Source: Bacteroidales bacterium UBA5281
GTDB taxonomy: Bacteria; Bacteroidota; Bacteroidia; Bacteroidales; Lentimicrobiaceae
DNA: 34,945 nucleotides
NCBI GenBank assembly: GCA_002410555.1
Contig: DHSR01000015.1
Location: forward strand, 1 to 34,945
Direction: 5' to 3'
Shown here: one piece after another, positions 15,475 through 22,481 of the stretch
Layout: the number at the start of each line of letters is the position of its first letter
Numbering within the stretch: position 1 is the stretch's first letter
The notes under the pieces: model-generated
The model's database searches: none
Seen by the model: only the letters and a program-made list of their open reading frames with translations
Told to the model about the DNA's origin: nothing
Program-made: the position numbers and the translations under genes

Positions 15475-16440
15475 ATGAATTGCGAACGCAACTATAGGGC
15501 AAACGGCAAAATACTGCTTACCGGGGAATATCTGGTTATGCGGGGTGCTCTGTCATTGGCGCTGCCCTTAAAGCTGGGACAGCAGTTATGCATTGCCGGC
15601 ATAAGTGAGCCGGTATTGAACTGGGAAGCTCACCATCCTTCCGGATTGTGGTTTTATGCGAAAATACATCTGTCGGGGCTGAGTGTTTCAGAAACTTCGG
15701 ATACTTTCATCGCTCGGCAGTTGGTTTCCTGGCTTGCAGCCGCGCGCAACCTTAATGGTAGCTTTCTTAACGAAAACGAAGGTTATAATGTAATAACCCG
15801 ACTTGACTTCGACCGGCAATGGGGGTTTGGAAGCAGCTCTACATTAATTTATGGTCTGGCACACTGGGCAGGTATTGATGCATTTAAACTCCATCATAAA
15901 ATCTCGGAAGGTTCAGGTTATGATGTTGCCTGTGCCGGAGCTGACCGTCCTTTGCTATATCAGCTTGTGAATGACAGGCCATCTGTTACATTTTCTTCTT
16001 TTTCACCGTCTTTTGCTCATCAGCTTTACCTGATTTATCTGGGCCGCAAACAACAAACCGGACAGGAAGTTGAATCGTTTAACCATTCCATGACAGATTT
16101 CAGCCGCGAAGTGGAAGCCATCTCGGACATCACCCTCGAAATGGAGAATATTCAGGATTTGCAAGGGTTTATGAAACTTATGAAAGAGCATGAATACATC
16201 CTGTCAAAAATATTGAAAAGAAATACTGTAAAATCGTTGAAATTCAGTAATTTTGAAGGCGAAATTAAATCGCTTGGCGCCTGGGGAGGTGATTTTATAC
16301 TGGCAGCATCCCCAATAGAACCCGATGAGGTAAATACATATTTTGCTGAGAAAGGACATCATATCATTCTGCCTTTTGCTTCCACAGTTGCTGGACTGTC
16401 AGCATCAAATCCAATCATTAAGGAGGGGAAAAGTTTATGA
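15475..16440 (+). CDS. GYDIA-type GHMP kinase, candidate phosphomevalonate kinase
   Basis: This 321-aa protein is a GHMP-superfamily small-molecule kinase. The opening ANGKILLTGEYLVMRGALSLALPL is typical of mevalonate and phosphomevalonate kinases. The ATP loop is WGFGSSST (116-123), which lacks the usual leucine and second alanine. SGYDVA (147-152) is the signature of the Bacteroidota GYDIA family. The C-terminal motif GAWGGDFILAA (about 272-282) corresponds to the GHMP glycine-rich motif 3. The operon has mevalonate kinase and the decarboxylase but no classical phosphomevalonate kinase, so this gene is the natural candidate for the missing step. That role is inference from context. It overlaps the next gene by 4 nt (ATGA). 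Confidence 0.85.
   Translation: MNCERNYRANGKILLTGEYLVMRGALSLALPLKLGQQLCIAGISEPVLNWEAHHPSGLWFYAKIHLSGLSVSETSDTFIARQLVSWLAAARNLNGSFLNENEGYNVITRLDFDRQWGFGSSSTLIYGLAHWAGIDAFKLHHKISEGSGYDVACAGADRPLLYQLVNDRPSVTFSSFSPSFAHQLYLIYLGRKQQTGQEVESFNHSMTDFSREVEAISDITLEMENIQDLQGFMKLMKEHEYILSKILKRNTVKSLKFSNFEGEIKSLGAWGGDFILAASPIEPDEVNTYFAEKGHHIILPFASTVAGLSASNPIIKEGKSL
16421..16426 (+). promoter_or_regulatory. Canonical Shine-Dalgarno before the decarboxylase gene
   Basis: AGGAGG lies 10 nt upstream of ATG 16437, inside the end of the kinase gene. Strong ribosome sites are rare in Bacteroidota, and none of the other starts in this window that I inspected shows one as clear. With the 4-nt gene overlap it suggests firm translational coupling. 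Confidence 0.55.
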
Positions 16441-17510
16441 ATAAATTTTCCACTCTTCCTGAGCATGGGCTCGAAGCTTGCTGGAAAAGTCCTTCCAACA
16501 TAGCGCTAATAAAATATTGGGGTAAAAGCGGGCGGCAACTACCGCGCAACGCTTCGCTAAGCATTACCCTGAATAAAGCCTACACGCTAACTCGCGTGGT
16601 GGCAAAATCACTTGCTTCCGGGTACGAAGGCTCGCGCATTCATTTTATTTTCAACGGGAACCCAAATCCTGAATTTGCCAGTCGCATTGAAAATTTTATC
16701 CGGGAGATTACTAGCGAAATTCCATTTTTATCGCAGGCAATGCTTATGATTGAAAGCAGCAACACATTCCCGCATTCGGCGGGGATCGCATCTTCAGCTT
16801 CTGCCATGAGCGCGCTGGCCCTGTGTTTGTGTGATATTGAAAATCAACTTTCCCGTGAATTCTTAAATGAGACAGCGTTATTTCGCAAAGCATCATACAT
16901 AGCACGGCTCGGATCGGGCAGTGCCTGCCGTTCGGTGTATGGCAACTTTACGGTTTGGGGCCATCATGAGGCCATTTACGGCTCCACTGATGAATTTGCT
17001 GTTCCTCTGCCTGTGAAAATTCACCCCACTTTCCTGAATATTAAGGATACGATACTCATTGTTGACCCTGAAACGAAAAAAGTATCCAGCAGTGCAGGTC
17101 ACCGGCTGATGGAAGGCCATCCCTTTGCCTCCGCACGGTTTAAACAGGCACATGAGAATCTTGGCCGGCTGGTGGTTGCCATTGAACAGGGCGACTGGGA
17201 AACTTTTATCTCTATAACTGAAAATGAGGCACTGAGTTTGCATGCCATGATGATGACTTCAAATCCGGGTTATGTGCTTATGCAACCGGAGACTTTGACC
17301 ATTATGCGTAAAATTCAGACCTTCAGAAATCAAAGCGGGGCTAAAGTTTGTTTTACTTTGGATGCCGGCCCGAATATACATTTAATTTATGCTGACAATG
17401 AGCAGGAAAAATTATTACCGCTTATTGAAGCATTGAAAGATTTATGTTTTAATCAATCCCTGCTCATGGATGAAATGGGTGAGGGCCCTGAAAAATTAAC
17501 CTGTAACTGA
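16437..17510 (+). CDS. mvaD: Diphosphomevalonate decarboxylase
   Basis: This 357-aa enzyme converts mevalonate diphosphate to isopentenyl diphosphate with ATP, closing the pathway. The N-terminal signature is SPSNIALIKYWGKSGRQLPRNASLSITL, with the conserved K-YWGK and the N-x-SLS segment. The ATP loop is HSAGIASSASAMSALALCL. GSGSACRSVYGNFTVWG binds substrate phosphates. The catalytic aspartate lies in VCFTLDAGPNIHLIY. Family length is about 330-400 aa. It is the third gene of the mevalonate block; the start ATG overlaps the previous stop. Gene symbol from the family. Confidence 0.96.
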   Translation: MNKFSTLPEHGLEACWKSPSNIALIKYWGKSGRQLPRNASLSITLNKAYTLTRVVAKSLASGYEGSRIHFIFNGNPNPEFASRIENFIREITSEIPFLSQAMLMIESSNTFPHSAGIASSASAMSALALCLCDIENQLSREFLNETALFRKASYIARLGSGSACRSVYGNFTVWGHHEAIYGSTDEFAVPLPVKIHPTFLNIKDTILIVDPETKKVSSSAGHRLMEGHPFASARFKQAHENLGRLVVAIEQGDWETFISITENEALSLHAMMMTSNPGYVLMQPETLTIMRKIQTFRNQSGAKVCFTLDAGPNIHLIYADNEQEKLLPLIEALKDLCFNQSLLMDEMGEGPEKLTCN

Positions 17511-17512
17511 AA

Positions 17513-18490
17513 ATGAAACGATTATCACGTATATTTTATGCCAAAATTCTGCTCTTCGGCGAATACAGTATTTTGTGTGATTCGATGGGGCTGACCATTC
17601 CATACACCCATTTCAGGGGGGAACTAAGCTTTATTAATCAGGACAAGTATACTGACCTGGATTTTGCCACCAGTTCAAACCGCATGTTAAAGGAGTATTC
17701 GGTATATATCCGGGAACTGAAAGAAAATGGCACCCTCAAATGTGATTTTAACATAGATGCTTTTGAGGAAGACATACGCCACAGTTTGTATTTTGAATCC
17801 ACCATCCCTCAGGGCTACGGCATCGGAAGTTCGGGTGCGTTGGTTGCGGCCTTATACGAGCGCTATGTTATGAATGGTATTTCCGGAACAAAGCGTTTGA
17901 GCAAATCCGATATATTGACGTTAAAAGAAATTTTTGCCCAGCTCGAATCTTATTTTCATGGAACCAGCTCTGGCATGGATCCCCTGAATTGCTATGTGAA
18001 GCATCCCTTGCTGATTCACAATCAACGGGATATAAGCATGGTGGGTATTCCCCGGAACAAGCACGATAAGAACGGCGCCATCTTTTTGATCAATACAGGT
18101 AACCCTGGCAAGACAGGCCCATTGGTGAATATTTTTCTCGACAACTGTAAAATAAGTGATTTTATGTCGCTGGTTAAAGAGCAGATGATCCCTATGAATG
18201 ATGCCTGCATTAAAAGCCTGATTAAAGGGGAAACAAAAAAGTTTTTTGAAACCCTGGGTTCACTCTCACGATTCTTATATGACAACCTGAGTCCCATGAT
18301 ACCCGAAGCCTTTAAAAAAATATGGCACCACGGGCTGGAATCACACTCCTATTATCTTAAACTTTGCGGATCGGGTGGTGGTGGCTTTTTGCTTGGATTT
18401 ACCAGCGATTTTGAAAAAGCAAAACAGGAACTACATGCACAAAATGTAGATATTATTCCAGTGTATCGCAGCCTGAGTGAACTTGATTAA
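17513..18490 (+). CDS. Mevalonate kinase
   Basis: This 325-aa GHMP kinase phosphorylates mevalonate to 5-phosphomevalonate. The substrate-binding start AKILLFGEYSILCDSMGLTIP is typical. The ATP loop is IPQGYGIGSSGALVAALYERY. SYFHGTSSGMDPLNCYV is the conserved mevalonate-kinase motif, with the catalytic aspartate in SGMDP. LCGSGGGGFLLGF is the C-terminal glycine motif. The start ATG 17513 follows the decarboxylase stop by 2 nt. It is the last pathway gene of the block. HMG-CoA synthase and isopentenyl diphosphate isomerase are not in the window. Confidence 0.95.
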   Translation: MKRLSRIFYAKILLFGEYSILCDSMGLTIPYTHFRGELSFINQDKYTDLDFATSSNRMLKEYSVYIRELKENGTLKCDFNIDAFEEDIRHSLYFESTIPQGYGIGSSGALVAALYERYVMNGISGTKRLSKSDILTLKEIFAQLESYFHGTSSGMDPLNCYVKHPLLIHNQRDISMVGIPRNKHDKNGAIFLINTGNPGKTGPLVNIFLDNCKISDFMSLVKEQMIPMNDACIKSLIKGETKKFFETLGSLSRFLYDNLSPMIPEAFKKIWHHGLESHSYYLKLCGSGGGGFLLGFTSDFEKAKQELHAQNVDIIPVYRSLSELD

Positions 18491-18532
18491 GCTTAGGGTT
18501 GTTTGATTTTAAACAACAATTATCCCAACATT

Positions 18533-20158
18533 ATGAATAAAATTATTGAAGGCAACCTTGTTGATGTGGTTGGAGGTCAGATTTTTCCTGGTCGCATCAT
18601 ATACCATGAGGGCATTATTGTATCGGTAGAACCTTTAAGCGAAAATAAAGGGCCTTATATTCTGCCCGGCCTCATTGATGCACATGTTCACATAGAAAGC
18701 TCTATGCTGCTGCCATCTGAATTTGCACGCCTCGCCGTTGTGCATGGAACCACCGCAACCGTTTCTGATCCGCATGAAATAGCCAATGTTTTGGGAATTG
18801 AAGGCGTTAAGTTTATGATTGAAAACGGCAAAACAGTGCCCTTTCATTTTAATTTCGGTGCACCTTCATGTGTGCCGGCCACCCAATTTGAGTCTTCAGG
18901 TGCAAATCTGGGAGCTGAACAAGTAGACGAATTGCTGGCAATGCCAGAGATTAAATACCTGAGTGAGATGATGAATTATCCTGGTGTTTTATCGGAGCAG
19001 CCCGAAGTAATGGAAAAGCTAAATGCAGCCAAAAAGTACAATAAACCGGTTGATGGACATGCCCCGGGTATACTGGGCGACCAGGCCAGGCAGTATGCCG
19101 CCGCAGGCATCAGCACCGACCACGAGTGTTTTACTCAGGATGAAGCCATTGATAAAATCCAGGCAGGCATGAAGGTGCTTATTCGTGAAGGCAGCGCAGC
19201 CCGTAATTTTGATGAACTTATTCCATTACTGAAGTATTATCCCGATATGATTATGTTTTGTTCGGACGACAAGCATCCGGATGACCTCATAAAAGGACAC
19301 ATCAATCTATTGATTAAACGCGCTTTGGATGCAGGCCTTGACTTTATGGATGTTATCCGTGCCTGCACCCTGAATCCGGTGATGCATTATGGACTGAATT
19401 CGGGCCTGTTGCAAGAAGGAGATTATGCTGATTTTATAGTGGTGGACAATCTGAAGGAGCTCAACATCATTGAAACTTATGTTGAAGGCAGGCTTGTAGC
19501 CTCCAATGGTAAATCTCTTATAAAATCCGGAGAAAGCAAAACACCCAATAATTTTAATGCCAGACACATCACCACTACCGACTTAAAAATTAAGGCTGAA
19601 GGGGAGAAAATCAGGATTCAGCGCGCCATTGAAGGTCAGCTGATTACCGAAGCAGAAGAAGCAAAAGCCAATATTGTTGATGGCTTTGTTGAAAGTGATG
19701 TGAACAATGATGTGCTTAAAATGCTGGTGATGAACCGGTATAGGCCTTCAAATCCTGCTCTTAGTTTTGTGAGTGGCTTTGGATTGAAGCATGGAGCCAT
19801 TGCATCTACGGTGGCCCACGACAGCCATAATATTATAGCCGTGGGTGCCGATGATGAATCTTTGGTAATGGCTGTCAATGCATTGGTTGAATCCAAAGGG
19901 GGTATTTGTGTAGTAAATAATGATGACGTCAGCATTTTACCTCTTCCTGTTGCAGGCATTATGTCTGACGGTGATGGTTATATGGTAGCGGAGCAGTATC
20001 AGCAACTCAATAAAAAAGCCCTGGAACTTGGAACTTCATTTCGGGCACCATTCATGACATTATCTTTTATGGCACTGCTGGTAATCCCCGCTATAAAGCT
20101 GAGTGACAGGGGCTTGTTTGATGGAAATAACTTTTCTTTAGTTGGTTTGTTTAAATAA
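18533..20158 (+). CDS. ade: Adenine deaminase
   Basis: This 541-aa amidohydrolase deaminates adenine to hypoxanthine for purine salvage. The metal motif HVHIESS (H51, H53, with E55) follows PGLIDAH. Further signature segments are HGTTATVSDPHEIANVLG, DGHAPG, ISTDHECFT, and MIMFCSDDKHPDDLIKGH. The C-terminal adenine deaminase domain is present, with VAHDSHNIIAVGADDESL. ATG 18533 was chosen because it starts MNKIIEGNLVDVV as in the family; an in-frame TTG at 18503 adds only a non-conserved tail. The gene is 42 nt downstream of mevalonate kinase on the same strand, so it may be read through from the mevalonate operon even though the pathways are unrelated. Confidence 0.95.
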   Translation: MNKIIEGNLVDVVGGQIFPGRIIYHEGIIVSVEPLSENKGPYILPGLIDAHVHIESSMLLPSEFARLAVVHGTTATVSDPHEIANVLGIEGVKFMIENGKTVPFHFNFGAPSCVPATQFESSGANLGAEQVDELLAMPEIKYLSEMMNYPGVLSEQPEVMEKLNAAKKYNKPVDGHAPGILGDQARQYAAAGISTDHECFTQDEAIDKIQAGMKVLIREGSAARNFDELIPLLKYYPDMIMFCSDDKHPDDLIKGHINLLIKRALDAGLDFMDVIRACTLNPVMHYGLNSGLLQEGDYADFIVVDNLKELNIIETYVEGRLVASNGKSLIKSGESKTPNNFNARHITTTDLKIKAEGEKIRIQRAIEGQLITEAEEAKANIVDGFVESDVNNDVLKMLVMNRYRPSNPALSFVSGFGLKHGAIASTVAHDSHNIIAVGADDESLVMAVNALVESKGGICVVNNDDVSILPLPVAGIMSDGDGYMVAEQYQQLNKKALELGTSFRAPFMTLSFMALLVIPAIKLSDRGLFDGNNFSLVGLFK

Positions 20159-20164
20159 TAATAC

Positions 20165-20212
20165 TACCTATGTATCATATGGTAATAGGTAAGTGTTTAT
20201 TCTATATTTTTG
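20165..20212 (+). promoter_or_regulatory. Candidate operator and promoter of the ArsR-type gene
   Basis: TACCTAT (20165-20171) and ATAGGTA (20185-20191) form a perfect 7-bp inverted repeat with a 13-nt spacer. A -7-like box TATTTTTG follows at 20205-20212, so the repeat covers the expected -33 region, a position where a bound repressor would block transcription. The ArsR-type start codon is at 20237. No T-run follows the repeat, so a terminator is less likely. Confidence 0.45.
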
Positions 20213-20236
20213 TCAGGAATTTAAAACACCTTTATT

Positions 20237-20536
20237 ATGGCCAAAGAAATCGTTTTAGACATTGTAAAGCTTGAAGCTGCAGCAAGTAAGCTGCGTGCTA
20301 TAGCTCATCCGATGCGAATTGCCATCATTGATTTGCTCAACGAGAAGAAAAAGCTCAGTGTTACCGAAATTTACGAATCGTTAAAAATAGAGCAGGCAGC
20401 TGCTTCGCATCATTTGAATATTCTGAAAAGCAAAGGCGTACTTACCTCCAAGCGTGAAGGTAAGGAGATACACTATTCGGTAAAGTCAGCAGCTATCACC
20501 GAGATACTTCAGTGTATCGAACGGTGTAATAACTGA
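20237..20536 (+). CDS. ArsR-family transcriptional regulator
   Basis: This 99-aa protein is a winged helix-turn-helix of the ArsR type. LEAAASKLRAIAHPMRIAIIDLL is the conserved dimer helix and first HTH helix. SVTEIYESLKIEQAAASHHLNILKSKGVL is the recognition region and REGKEIHYSV is the wing. The classical metal-binding ELCVCDL motif is absent, so this is not a standard arsenite or cadmium sensor. Two cysteines (C93, C97 in LQCIERCN) at the C-terminus could act as a thiol or metal switch in the dimer. Small ArsR-type repressors often control their own gene; the inverted repeat just upstream fits. The target is otherwise unknown. A terminator follows at 20565. Confidence 0.9.
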   Translation: MAKEIVLDIVKLEAAASKLRAIAHPMRIAIIDLLNEKKKLSVTEIYESLKIEQAAASHHLNILKSKGVLTSKREGKEIHYSVKSAAITEILQCIERCNN

Positions 20537-20564
20537 AATGTTTCATTTCAGGCACCATCATGTC

Positions 20565-20598
20565 ACGGGTAAAGTTAATACACTTTATCCGTTTTTTT
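20565..20598 (+). terminator. Intrinsic terminator after the ArsR gene
   Basis: ACGGGTAAAG (20565-20574) pairs with CTTTATCCGT (20583-20592), 10 bp with one G-T pair, and is followed by a T-run. A second perfect hairpin, CTGAAATG-TTT-CATTTCAG, sits just upstream at 20533-20551. The tail overlaps the last codons of the convergent lipoprotein gene. Confidence 0.8.
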
Positions 20599-22369
20599 AT
20601 GGAGTTTCTTCTTCTAAATTCCATTCTTCTTCCATAGTCCAGTTGGCCCTCAACTCAAATTCTTTGGGGAAAAATGCTACTTTTTCGGGTTGAATTTTTC
20701 TTAGATAGTTACCTGAATCCCATCTTCCATTGCGATTCCGGTCATAAATGACTTTAAATCCATAGATTTTTGGTACCAGGTAATTATAAGTAAGGGTTGT
20801 ATCGCTGTGTATGGTTCGTTGTTCAACCAAAACTTGTTTCGGCCCTAACAATTGAATTATATAGGAAATGTTGCTATCCGGAGGTAATTTGATCTTAAGT
20901 TGGATAAGTCCGGTCTCAGATTCTTTATAAGTGGTAAATGCAAGGGCAGTGCTGTCGTTGCCATGGCCAAATATATCAATAAAAGCAGAATCCAGGGCAG
21001 TGAGCCTATACTTATGGTTTTCATTCCAGGGATGGCTGATAGCGAGTCTTCTGTGAAGAGAGTCGGTAAACCGGATTTCTGGAACCACCACCAGGCTGTC
21101 ACGCAACAAAATTAGTTTTGAGGTATCCAGTAAAGAAACAGGATCGTTAAAAGTAAGAATCAATGGTCGTTCGGGTTTTATTTTAAGACTTGACAGGCTG
21201 TTCTTAAAACTAAGTTTAGGCACCACAACAGTCTCTGTCTGTCTGCCCGGTCTGCCCCGGGTAGCAGGCTTAAGGGCAATTTGCACGGTGTCTAATATGG
21301 TATTGTTGTCGGTTATTTCTACACTCAGGGTGTCGGCACCCGGCTCCGGTATCCAAAGGGTAACCGTATCACCAATGCTATTGTATCCCATAAGGTTCCA
21401 TTGCGCTAAGAACCCGGTATTAAGCGGCTTAAATGAGAGTTCCTTAACAGGATACCTGAAGGCAAAGTTCACTACATTTTGTCTCAGCAGACTGGGCTTC
21501 AGTAAACGTTGTATAGAGTCGGCCTCCAGAAACTGGTATAAAGTATAATTAATGAATGCAGGTTCGCTGTCAGTGGCATATTTAAACTCAAGACTATCGG
21601 CCAGCATATGGTCAAGGGTATCCTGGTGACTGATTGTGTCATGATGGATGGTGTCGGAAATGATTATGGAACGGGTGGCCTTGAACCGTGGTTGAATCAG
21701 CGAATCAATAAAAGCGATGGGTTCTGTTGGCAAATCAAATAAATAGTTGTTATTTTTATCGCCCAGAGCGAAAAGCAGATAATTGCCCTGTTTGAGGTTA
21801 TGCAGTCTGAATGAGCCATCCTCCCCGGTACGGGCAAGATAATAAGGCCGGCTTAAGTAGGGTACTGAGTCATATACACTATCATAAAGCATTACATAAG
21901 TGTCTTTTACTGGCGCCAGGTTAAAGGCATCCAGTACTTTACCCTCTATTGCGAGAGAATCCAATACCGCTCCTGTAGAAAAAGAAAAAGTATAATCCTT
22001 TAATGCATTGCCCTCAGTGAGGTCAACTATTCCTTTACCAAAAAATATATTGTAAGTGGAATGCGGGCGAAGCGCTTCCTTAAATGTTAAATGCAGGGTT
22101 TTGCCCCTGAGCAGGACATCGGGTATTTCGCGTAGTGGCGGCGAAATGATCATTTGATTGTTTAAATCTTTTATCTGAACAAACTCATTGAAGGTAATGG
22201 CAAGTTTTGTGCCCTCAAACCACACACTGCCATTGGCCGGTGTGGTAATCACTACTTCGGGCGGCTGGACATCCTTTGGTCCTCCGGTGGGAGCTACCGG
22301 ATTGGCACAACTCCATGCGGTGAGTGCCACAATAAGTCCAATAATATATTTCCAAAACCGTTCATTCAT
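20597..22369 (-). CDS. Big_5 (Ig-like) domain lipoprotein
   Basis: This 590-aa protein has an N-terminal signal with a lipobox-like end (LIVALTAWSC, C21), so it is probably anchored in the outer membrane. The segment NPVAPTGGPKDVQPPEVVITTPANGS followed by IKDLNNQMIISPPLREIPDV is the well-known start of Bacteroidota Ig-like/Big_5 proteins (about residues 35-135, ending YTFSFSTG). A carboxypeptidase-regulatory-like domain follows (AIEGKVLDAFNLAPVKDTYVMLYD, GSFRLHNLKQGNYLLFALGDKNNNYLFD). The rest is beta-rich with several repeated strand patterns and no catalytic motif. It is likely a surface scaffold or cell-envelope protein; its exact role is unknown. It is convergent with the ArsR gene and head to head with the M1 peptidase, start-to-start distance about 110 nt. 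Confidence 0.87.
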   Translation of the reverse strand: MNERFWKYIIGLIVALTAWSCANPVAPTGGPKDVQPPEVVITTPANGSVWFEGTKLAITFNEFVQIKDLNNQMIISPPLREIPDVLLRGKTLHLTFKEALRPHSTYNIFFGKGIVDLTEGNALKDYTFSFSTGAVLDSLAIEGKVLDAFNLAPVKDTYVMLYDSVYDSVPYLSRPYYLARTGEDGSFRLHNLKQGNYLLFALGDKNNNYLFDLPTEPIAFIDSLIQPRFKATRSIIISDTIHHDTISHQDTLDHMLADSLEFKYATDSEPAFINYTLYQFLEADSIQRLLKPSLLRQNVVNFAFRYPVKELSFKPLNTGFLAQWNLMGYNSIGDTVTLWIPEPGADTLSVEITDNNTILDTVQIALKPATRGRPGRQTETVVVPKLSFKNSLSSLKIKPERPLILTFNDPVSLLDTSKLILLRDSLVVVPEIRFTDSLHRRLAISHPWNENHKYRLTALDSAFIDIFGHGNDSTALAFTTYKESETGLIQLKIKLPPDSNISYIIQLLGPKQVLVEQRTIHSDTTLTYNYLVPKIYGFKVIYDRNRNGRWDSGNYLRKIQPEKVAFFPKEFELRANWTMEEEWNLEEETP

Positions 22370-22447
22370 CTTACATGCTTTTTCTTTTGCAAAGATGGGA
22401 TTTTTTAAGGTTGATATTCCTTTTTTTTAAGTTGAACATCCCGATTA

Positions 22448-22477
22448 TTGATTGATAGGTGATTTTCGTTATCTTTG
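22448..22477 (+). promoter_or_regulatory. Strong Bacteroidota promoter of the M1 peptidase gene
   Basis: TTG at 22448-22450, a 19-nt spacer and TATCTTTG at 22470-22477 give the full consensus. The start codon begins 5 nt after the final G, so the mRNA is expected to be leaderless or almost so. Confidence 0.75.
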
Positions 22478-22481
22478 TTTT

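Noticed and set aside
18503..18532. TTG start for adenine deaminase
   Set aside because: The ten extra residues are not family-like; the ATG at 18533 begins the conserved sequence.
22452..22481. TTG start for the M1 peptidase
   Set aside because: The predicted promoter -7 box lies after it, and the ATG at 22482 gives a clean signal peptide.
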